Origin: Kordia jejudonensis
Lineage (GTDB): Bacteria; Bacteroidota; Bacteroidia; Flavobacteriales; Flavobacteriaceae
Length of the DNA stretch: 57,736 bases
Direction of reading: 5' to 3'
NCBI RefSeq assembly: GCF_001005315.1
Contig: NZ_LBMG01000042.1
Location: 1 to 57,736 of the forward strand
Position 1 is the stretch's first letter. Each line of letters begins with the position of its first letter. The notes under the pieces were generated by a model. The model searched no databases. It saw nothing but the letters and a program-made list of their open reading frames with translations, and was not told the origin of the DNA. This document shows, piece by piece, positions 52,362-57,736 of the stretch. A program made the position numbers and the translations under genes.

Positions 52362-53609
52362 TTGAATTTGAATTACGAGTTTTTTATTGCCAAACGTATT
52401 ATTAAGGCAAAACAGTATAAAAGTAGTGTATCTGCAACAATAATAAAAATTGCTATTGCTGCTATCGCCATCGGTATTGTAATGATGATGGTTGCGATTG
52501 CTACAGGAATGGGATTGCAAAAAACGATCCAAGAAAAAGTGTCTACATTTAACGGACACATTCAAATTTCTACGTTTGACAATAATGATTCGGAAGTTTC
52601 TTTACTTCCTGTAGATCCAAATCAAGAGTTTTATCCAAATTTCACACAAGTTGAAGGTATAAAACACATTCAGGCAGTAGCTACGAAAGCAGGAATTATT
52701 CGTACGGAAAAAACCTTTGAAGGTGTGTTGGTAAAAGGTGTTGGTGCTGATTACGATTGGACATCTTTTGAAGATTTTTTGAAAGAAGGACGTTTGCCAA
52801 ATGTAACTGAAAAGCGAGAAAATAAAGAGGTTTTAATTTCAAGATATTTAGCACGACGTTTAGAATTTAAGCTAGGAGACACATTTAAAGCCTTATTTTT
52901 AAAAGAAAATACCAGCGAAATACCAAATGAACGTACGTTTGAAATTGTAGGTATTTACGAATCAGGCTTTCAAAAATTTGATGAAAATGTGCTGTTTGCA
53001 GATATTCGCCACATTCAGCGGATGAACAGATGGAAAAATGGCGAAATTGGAAACTTTGAAGTTTTTCTAGACGACTTTGAAACGATTCAACAAAAGGATG
53101 ACGAAATTTACAGCGTCATTCCGCCAAATTTAGACACACAAAGCGTTATTAGTAAGTTCCCGTTTATTTTTGAGTGGATCTCATTGTTTGATGTAAATAT
53201 TTTTCTCATCATCGGAATTATCATTATTGTTGGCGGAATCAATATGATAACAGCTTTGTTGGTGCTTATTTTGGATAGAACACCAATGATTGGAATCTTA
53301 AAATCATTAGGAAGCAACAATTGGAGCATTCGAAAAATATTTTTGTACAATGCTACGTATCTTATCGCTATTGGTTTAGTGGTTGGAAATGTACTTGGAA
53401 TTGGACTAATTTGGGCGCAACGAACATTCGGATTCTTAAAATTTCCGAATCCTGAACAATATCATACGGCAATCATTCCTACACATATAGAACTGTGGCA
53501 TATTATTGCGCTCAACATCGGAACGTTGGTACTTTGTGTATTAATGTTGATTTTACCTTCGTATATCATTACAAAAATAACACCTGTAAAGGCTATAAAA
53601 TTTCAATAA
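52362..53609 (+). CDS. ABC transporter permease, FtsX/LolC-LolE type
   Basis: 415 residues starting at a TTG. The N-terminal EFFIAKRIIKAKQYKSS is followed by a membrane helix (about 26-48), then a large periplasmic domain to about 270 with VEGIKHIQAVATKAGIIRT. Three C-terminal helices contain the FtsX core (LVLILDRTPMIGILKSLGSN). This is the layout of the LolCDE-type permease that lifts lipoproteins from the inner membrane, also seen in macrolide exporters. No LolD ATPase is adjacent. It ends with LPSYIITKITPVKAIKFQ. Confidence 0.88.
   Translation: MNLNYEFFIAKRIIKAKQYKSSVSATIIKIAIAAIAIGIVMMMVAIATGMGLQKTIQEKVSTFNGHIQISTFDNNDSEVSLLPVDPNQEFYPNFTQVEGIKHIQAVATKAGIIRTEKTFEGVLVKGVGADYDWTSFEDFLKEGRLPNVTEKRENKEVLISRYLARRLEFKLGDTFKALFLKENTSEIPNERTFEIVGIYESGFQKFDENVLFADIRHIQRMNRWKNGEIGNFEVFLDDFETIQQKDDEIYSVIPPNLDTQSVISKFPFIFEWISLFDVNIFLIIGIIIIVGGINMITALLVLILDRTPMIGILKSLGSNNWSIRKIFLYNATYLIAIGLVVGNVLGIGLIWAQRTFGFLKFPNPEQYHTAIIPTHIELWHIIALNIGTLVLCVLMLILPSYIITKITPVKAIKFQ
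52391..52398 (-). promoter_or_regulatory. Promoter -7 box of namZ, inside the permease gene
   Basis: TACGTTTG on the minus strand (CAAACGTA on plus) is a perfect TAnnTTTG about 32 bases before the namZ ATG. Confidence 0.5.
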
Positions 53610-53637
53610 ATAAAGAATTTCTTTATAACTAGTGTTA

Positions 53638-53706
53638 AATCGAGCGCAGTCGAGATTCAATTAAAACGTTAGATTTGTTTTGATTCTCGATAGTTTCACT
53701 AGGTAT
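53638..53706. repeat. Dispersed CTCGACTGCG-type element (inverse orientation)
   Basis: It begins TCGAGCGCAGTCGAGATTC and ends TTCTCGATAGTTTCACTAGG. The arms CGAGATTCAA and TTGATTCTCG nearly pair. Both modules match 41387-41460 on the other strand. Confidence 0.6.
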
Positions 53707-53828
53707 TTTTAATCAAAATATATTTGATCTTAAATAATGCTCTAACTGACAAACTAGATAATTTTGATAATCCCTTTCTACTTCTGCAAGACTTTTCAAT
53801 TCGGTAACATAAATCTAAAGAGAGTTTG

Positions 53829-53836
53829 TATCTTTG
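53829..53836 (+). promoter_or_regulatory. Promoter -7 box of the cystathionine beta-synthase gene
   Basis: TATCTTTG is a perfect TAnnTTTG, 18 bases before the ATG at 53855. It excludes an upstream in-frame TTG at 53834. Confidence 0.6.
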
Positions 53837-53854
53837 TACGCTCAAAATACAAGC

Positions 53855-55216
53855 ATGGAATACGCAGAAAATATATTAGGCACTATTGGAAACACACCGA
53901 TGGTGAAAATGAATGCCTTAGTGAAAGATGTTGACGCTTTGGTATTGGCGAAATATGAAACTTTTAATCCAGGAAATTCTGTAAAAGATAGAATGGCGTT
54001 AAAGATGATTGAAGATGCAGAAGCGGATGGACGTTTGAAACCAGGCGGAACTATTATTGAAGGAACTTCTGGAAATACGGGAATGGGATTGGCGTTGGCT
54101 GCCGTGGTAAAAGGATACAAACTTATTTGTGTGATGGCGGATAAACAATCGAAAGAAAAGATTGATATTTTACGTGCCGTTGGTGCAGAAGTTGTCGTTT
54201 GTCCAACTGCTGTTGAACCAGACGATCCTCGTTCGTATTACTCAGTTTCAAAACGTTTAGGAGAAGAAACACCAAATTCTTGGTACGTAAATCAATATGA
54301 TAATCCGAGCAATGCACAAGCGCATTATGAGAGTACAGGACCAGAAATTTGGAAACAAACTGAAGGAAAAGTTACTCATTTTATAGTTGGAGTAGGAACA
54401 GGAGGAACTATTTCGGGTGTTGGAAAATATTTGAAAGAACAAAATCCGGACGTGAAAATTTGGGGAGTTGATACCTATGGTTCTGTGTTTAAGAAATACC
54501 ATGAAACTGGAATTTTTGATGAAAATGAAATCTATTCGTATGTCACTGAAGGTATTGGAGAAGATATTTTACCAAAGAATGTAGATTTTGATATTATTGA
54601 CGGATTTACGAAAGTAACCGATAAAGATGCTGCCGTTTACACACAGCGTTTGGCGAAGGAAGAAGGTATGTTTTTAGGAAATTCTGCAGGTTCAGCTATC
54701 AAAGGATTGTTGCAACTAAAGGAGCATTTTACTAAAGACGATGTGGTTGTGGTTTTATTCCACGATCATGGAAGTCGATATGTTGGAAAAATGTTTAATG
54801 ACGATTGGATGCGTGAACGTGGTTTCTTAGATGAAGATATTTCTACAGCGGCAGATTTAATTAAAGATCATCACGATAAGCCATTGGTTACTGTAAAAAC
54901 TGGCGAATTGGTTTCACATGCTATTGAGCGTATGCGTAAGTTTAAAATATCTCAAATTCCTGTAGAAGATACTGAAGGTTTTGTTGGTTCAGTAGATGAA
55001 ACTACTTTGTTTTCAAAGTATATGGAAAATAAAGAAATTAGCGATATGTACATCTCAGAAATCATGCAAAAGCCGTTTCCTGTAGTACATAAAAATGCTG
55101 CTATTGATGACATTTCTAAATTGATTACGAAAGATAATCAAGCTGTATTGGTTGATTTAGGAGATGGAAAACACCATATTATTACCAAATACGATATTAT
55201 TAAAGGAATTAGTTAA
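53855..55216 (+). CDS. Cystathionine beta-synthase-like PLP enzyme with CBS domain pair
   Basis: 453 residues. The PLP domain has Lys44 in FNPGNSVKDRMAL, EGTSGNTGMGLA, FIVGVGTGGTISGVGKYL and LGNSAGSAIKG. Two CBS regulatory domains follow at about 330-450 (KISQIPVEDTEGFVG and HKNAAIDDISKLI), which in the human enzyme bind S-adenosylmethionine. The reaction is serine plus homocysteine to cystathionine. A cysteine synthase activity with the same fold cannot be ruled out. Monocistronic, ending at a strong terminator. Confidence 0.92.
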   Translation: MEYAENILGTIGNTPMVKMNALVKDVDALVLAKYETFNPGNSVKDRMALKMIEDAEADGRLKPGGTIIEGTSGNTGMGLALAAVVKGYKLICVMADKQSKEKIDILRAVGAEVVVCPTAVEPDDPRSYYSVSKRLGEETPNSWYVNQYDNPSNAQAHYESTGPEIWKQTEGKVTHFIVGVGTGGTISGVGKYLKEQNPDVKIWGVDTYGSVFKKYHETGIFDENEIYSYVTEGIGEDILPKNVDFDIIDGFTKVTDKDAAVYTQRLAKEEGMFLGNSAGSAIKGLLQLKEHFTKDDVVVVLFHDHGSRYVGKMFNDDWMRERGFLDEDISTAADLIKDHHDKPLVTVKTGELVSHAIERMRKFKISQIPVEDTEGFVGSVDETTLFSKYMENKEISDMYISEIMQKPFPVVHKNAAIDDISKLITKDNQAVLVDLGDGKHHIITKYDIIKGIS

Positions 55217-55234
55217 TTCTGAATTATCTTATAT

Positions 55235-55270
55235 AAAAAAAGCCGAATACAACAAGTATTCGGCTTTTTT
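55235..55270. terminator. Bidirectional terminator
   Basis: A 15-bp perfect stem with core GCCGAATAC and a 5-base AACAA loop, T6 on the right and A6 on the left. Confidence 0.9.
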
Positions 55271-55283
55271 GTGAAATTGTATT

Positions 55284-55601
55284 TTATAAAAGTGGATCTT
55301 TATTTTTAAAGTCAGATACCAACCTTTTGTAGCGTTTTTCAAGATTTCGATTATCGATGAGTATGATAATTAATACGGCAAAGAAGATAAAGATGGAATA
55401 GCTTAAAATGGAATTTAAACTTCCTTTTAGCGTACTTTCATCATCTAAAACGTTCGTCAATACTCCTGACGCGTCAGAATCATTTGCAGTTACAGTACTA
55501 GTTATAGAGCCTTCTAGCTTGTTATCCGTTGTTTTCGGAGTACTAGCAAGCAAGTAAATACTACACATGAAAAATAATAATATGGTAAATTGTATTTTCA
55601 C
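55284..55601 (-). CDS. Small membrane protein of unknown function
   Basis: 105 residues from a GTG at 55601 (KIQFTILLFFMCSIYLLAST, signal peptide). A longer frame reaching 55628 starts with unlikely A/T-only codons. After a Ser/Thr/Asp-rich spacer there is one membrane helix (SYSIFIFFAVLIIILI) and a basic, helical C-terminus (RNLEKRYKRLVSDFK). No family recognised. Convergent with the cystathionine beta-synthase gene. Confidence 0.5.
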   Translation of the reverse strand: MKIQFTILLFFMCSIYLLASTPKTTDNKLEGSITSTVTANDSDASGVLTNVLDDESTLKGSLNSILSYSIFIFFAVLIIILIDNRNLEKRYKRLVSDFKNKDPLL

Positions 55602-56101
55602 AACATAAAAATATAAAAAAAAACTCACAAATTTTACATTAACTATTGATTTTAAGTATTTTATGAACTGTAAAGTTCTTGAAAAAAGGACAAGTACTTT
55701 AGTTTTATCAATGAAGTGAGTTGTTTTTATTCACGTTCAAGATTATTTTTCAAAAAAATATTACAAAGCATTACATGATACATAATTTTATGTAATCGCC
55801 TTGTTTTCAATAGTTTACTTTGTGATTTTCTAATTTTTTTAAAACGGGTTAAATTCATTTAAACACATCAAAAAACAAGCACATTTGCTTGCAACGATTC
55901 ATGAAATGAAATACTCGATTTGGGGGGCAATCAGTGTAGAAAAAACATGAATATTATCGTCTGATTCAGATGTAGTATCTAAATCATTTCTTTAATGTGA
56001 AACAAAAATAACAACTTTTTTCTTAAAAAATTGTATTTATATAACAGATTTGTTGCAAAGACAGGAAGATTCAAAGAAATGTTCCATTTTTAACACAAAA
56101 C
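55602..56101. other. Intergenic, nothing recognised
   Basis: 500 bases without a supportable gene. A small hairpin is seen (CAAGCA/TGCTTG at 55876-55891). Nothing else stands out. Confidence 0.45.
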
Positions 56102-56143
56102 TTAAAAAAAAATCTCTCCATAGAGTTCTTACGAAGAGATTTT
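56102..56143 (-). terminator. Terminator of the small peptide gene at 56155
   Basis: Nine-base arms AAAATCTCT (56109-56117 with 56135-56143) and a T9 run on the minus strand. Confidence 0.8.
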
Positions 56144-56154
56144 GATATCTATGT

Positions 56155-56349
56155 TTAGTGTTCTTGAGCGGTTTCAAGTTCGGTTGGCGGACAAATTTCA
56201 ACAGATTGACATGTATAATTACACGTACAAACGCCAAGTGGAAATGTTTCTCTAAATGAGCTCAAATCGCCTCCAGTGATGATTAAACTATCTAATTTAC
56301 TGATTGACTTTTTGTTTAATTGTAAACTTTGTGTTGTTCTTTTTTTCAT
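56155..56349 (-). CDS. Small double-glycine leader peptide (RiPP-precursor-like)
   Basis: 64 residues. The leader MKKRTTQSLQLNKKSISKL ends IITGG and aligns with the peptides at 21147, 22272 and 56614. The 37-residue core has four Cys (VCTCNYTCQSVEIC) and an acidic end. A close terminator follows. No modification or export gene nearby. Confidence 0.75.
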   Translation of the reverse strand: MKKRTTQSLQLNKKSISKLDSLIITGGDLSSFRETFPLGVCTCNYTCQSVEICPPTELETAQEH

Positions 56350-56414
56350 GATTTATAGTTTTGATTTCTTTCAAGATATGAAAAAACTAGCTTACATTAT
56401 TATGAAATTTAGCA

Positions 56415-56451
56415 TAAAAAAAGCTCAACACAACAACTGTGTTAAGCTTTT
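56415..56451 (-). terminator. Terminator of the small peptide gene at 56614
   Basis: A 14-bp stem (one G-T pair on the minus strand) with a 5-base loop and T run, 160 bases after the stop. The long 3' leader in between holds nothing recognisable. Confidence 0.7.
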
Positions 56452-56613
56452 ATAATCTAAGTTCTATTGTTACAACTATTTTTAAAATGTAATGATCATG
56501 GTATCACTTTGTAAAATTTATATTGAGCAACTACCATTGTATAAATGCTTTTGAAACCGCAGTTTCTACATGCTATGTACTTTTACCATCACAGTTATTG
56601 TAACGAAAAATCT

Positions 56614-56808
56614 TTATGCAGGATGTGTTCCCATATCACAATGCCAGTTTTGAGTACAGTTATTTCCTGTACAATATTCTTGTAGCGTTCCCCAACAGTT
56701 ATTAGGCGCATAACTTGTTGTAGTTCCACCACCTTTGGCACTGTCCGTGTTTAAATCTGAAACAGATTTCTTATTAAGCTTTAATGACTTAAGATTCTTT
56801 TTTTTCAT
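56614..56808 (-). CDS. Small double-glycine leader peptide (RiPP-precursor-like)
   Basis: 64 residues from the ATG at 56808. MKKKNLKSLKLNKKSVSDL is the best copy of the shared leader and ends SAKGGG. An upstream extension of 15 codons is open but not needed. The core has four Cys (NCWG, YCTG, NCTQ, HCDM), several Thr/Ser and Trp. A -7-like TACATTTA (56843-56836) lies 27 bases before the ATG. Confidence 0.78.
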   Translation of the reverse strand: MKKKNLKSLKLNKKSVSDLNTDSAKGGGTTTSYAPNNCWGTLQEYCTGNNCTQNWHCDMGTHPA

Positions 56809-56988
56809 GGTAAAAAGTTTAAAAGTTAATTTCTTTAAATGTAAGAATAACACAGATGATTTTCTTACGGTAAAACCTTAATAATTTTAGTTGTTCTCTT
56901 TTTTTTACACATTCCAATACACTATTTAGAGTAGAAATCTACACTTTTTATATTAATACGTATATTGAGCATACTTAATAGTGTTCCC

Positions 56989-57570
56989 ATGAATAATGTA
57001 AAATCCTTTCAAGAAATTCTGTCAATAGGCTATATTTATTTAATTGCTATCGGAATTTTAAGTGAATCTTTTTATTACAGTCAAATAGGAATTAACATTC
57101 TCAGTTATTCCAGTATTTTAGATGTGTTGATAAGTCCTATAGCGAAGTTAACATCTAGTGTAAAGACCTTAATTGTTTTCTTTGTGTTACTGTTTTTGGT
57201 ATTTCAGTTGCCTAAATTGTTAGTGAAGAAAAGAGAGAAAAATTGGTTTAAAAAACGCTTAAAGTTAGAGGAAAACCTCACTGATAAAGAAGTAGAATCT
57301 ACGCTATTACGAAGTTTTCTGTTCATATTTTCTATCATGTTATTTGGTTTCTTTATCGGAACAGGTATGGGACAAGGCTTAGGAACTTCACGTAAGATTG
57401 AAAACAACGATATTAAATATCATGACCACATCACGTTTCTTGATGGAGAAAAAGTGAACGTAAAAATAATGGGCGTCAATAGTAGTTATATTTTTTACTT
57501 AAAAGAAGACAATAAAACAGTGCAAATAACACCAATTAACAGTGTTGTAAAGAGTATTGAAAATAAATAA
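56989..57570 (+). CDS. Membrane protein of unknown function
   Basis: 193 residues from the ATG at 56989; a TTG at 56965 would add 8. Membrane helices are at about 10-30, 52-75 and 107-130. Between the last two is a basic loop (KKREKNWFKKRLKLEEN). The C-terminal domain is soluble (ITFLDGEKVNVKIMGVN and YIFYLKEDNKTVQITP) and may be an SH3-like beta barrel. No family recognised. Confidence 0.6.
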   Translation: MNNVKSFQEILSIGYIYLIAIGILSESFYYSQIGINILSYSSILDVLISPIAKLTSSVKTLIVFFVLLFLVFQLPKLLVKKREKNWFKKRLKLEENLTDKEVESTLLRSFLFIFSIMLFGFFIGTGMGQGLGTSRKIENNDIKYHDHITFLDGEKVNVKIMGVNSSYIFYLKEDNKTVQITPINSVVKSIENK

Positions 57571-57715
57571 TACCAAACTTACTTGAAATTATTGTAATAC
57601 CACAACATAAGAGTTTTAGTTCACTACTTTTTTAAAACATCTCGTGCAACTATTTTGTTGTGTCCTATTGGTTTTCATATAAAAACAAGAAAGGCGAGTA
57701 ACCAACCAGTCATGG

Positions 57716-57736
57716 TCGGAAGAAAAAATCTTCCGA
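57716..57736. repeat. Hairpin at the right edge of the window
   Basis: TCGGAAGA and TCTTCCGA form an 8-bp perfect stem around five A. It may be a terminator for a gene beyond the window. Confidence 0.45.

Noticed and set aside
57571-57715. tRNA or small RNA near the right edge
   Set aside because: No cloverleaf or CCA end; only the edge hairpin is clear.

Overview
The window looks like the chromosome of a marine-type Flavobacteriaceae bacterium (Bacteroidota). The DNA is AT-rich. Many secreted or outer-membrane proteins are present: a type IX secretion (T9SS) sorted protease, two TonB-dependent/outer-membrane barrel proteins, and a GLPGLI-family protein. Promoters follow the Bacteroidota TAnnTTTG -7 pattern rather than the sigma-70 TATAAT pattern, and Shine-Dalgarno sequences are mostly absent. 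Kordia or a relative is a guess from style only. No tRNA, rRNA, insertion sequence, phage or CRISPR array was seen.

Layout. 1-8.4 kb: tail of a large secreted protein, citrate synthase, two guanidino-group enzymes (arginine deiminase-like and CtlX) flanking an outer-membrane-like protein, a convergent secreted protein and an Rrf2 regulator. 8.4-14.2 kb: argS and a tricorn-like protease. 14.2-18.8 kb: a cell-surface signalling unit (ECF sigma, FecR anti-sigma, STN-type TonB-dependent receptor); the sigma and anti-sigma genes are separated by about 80 perfect copies of a 7-bp repeat. 18.9-22.4 kb: a LamG lipoprotein and two small double-glycine leader peptides. 22.7-28.1 kb: ffh, a second heptamer array (about 67 copies), folD, small lipoprotein and membrane genes. 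28.4-34.1 kb: GLPGLI/outer-membrane barrel pair and isocitrate dehydrogenase with a gene-less duplicate of its promoter and terminator. 34.3-39.1 kb: SH3 protein, one-piece propeller histidine kinase and LytTR regulator. 39.3-41.5 kb: lipoprotein preceded by a non-coding stretch rich in inverted repeats, including a four-way-junction fold. 41.5-46.5 kb: cupin, lipoprotein and HerA-like ATPase operon, then a T9SS trypsin-like protease. 46.7-55.6 kb: housekeeping and envelope genes (methyltransferase, YkgJ cluster protein, sterol desaturase, glycosyltransferase, NamZ muramidase, LolC/E-like permease, cystathionine beta-synthase). 55.6-57.7 kb: two more double-glycine peptides and a membrane protein.

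The most unusual content is non-coding. First, a family of 7-bp tandem arrays starts at or just after the stop codon of the preceding gene at five loci; two have expanded to about 470-560 bp of near-perfect repeat. Second, a 132-bp four-way-junction inverted repeat lies upstream of a lipoprotein gene. Third, an empty copy of the isocitrate dehydrogenase promoter-terminator pair could make a short RNA. Four scattered small peptides share one leader sequence and look like substrates of a peptide-modification/export system that is not encoded here. All functional statements are from sequence reading alone; no database search was run.
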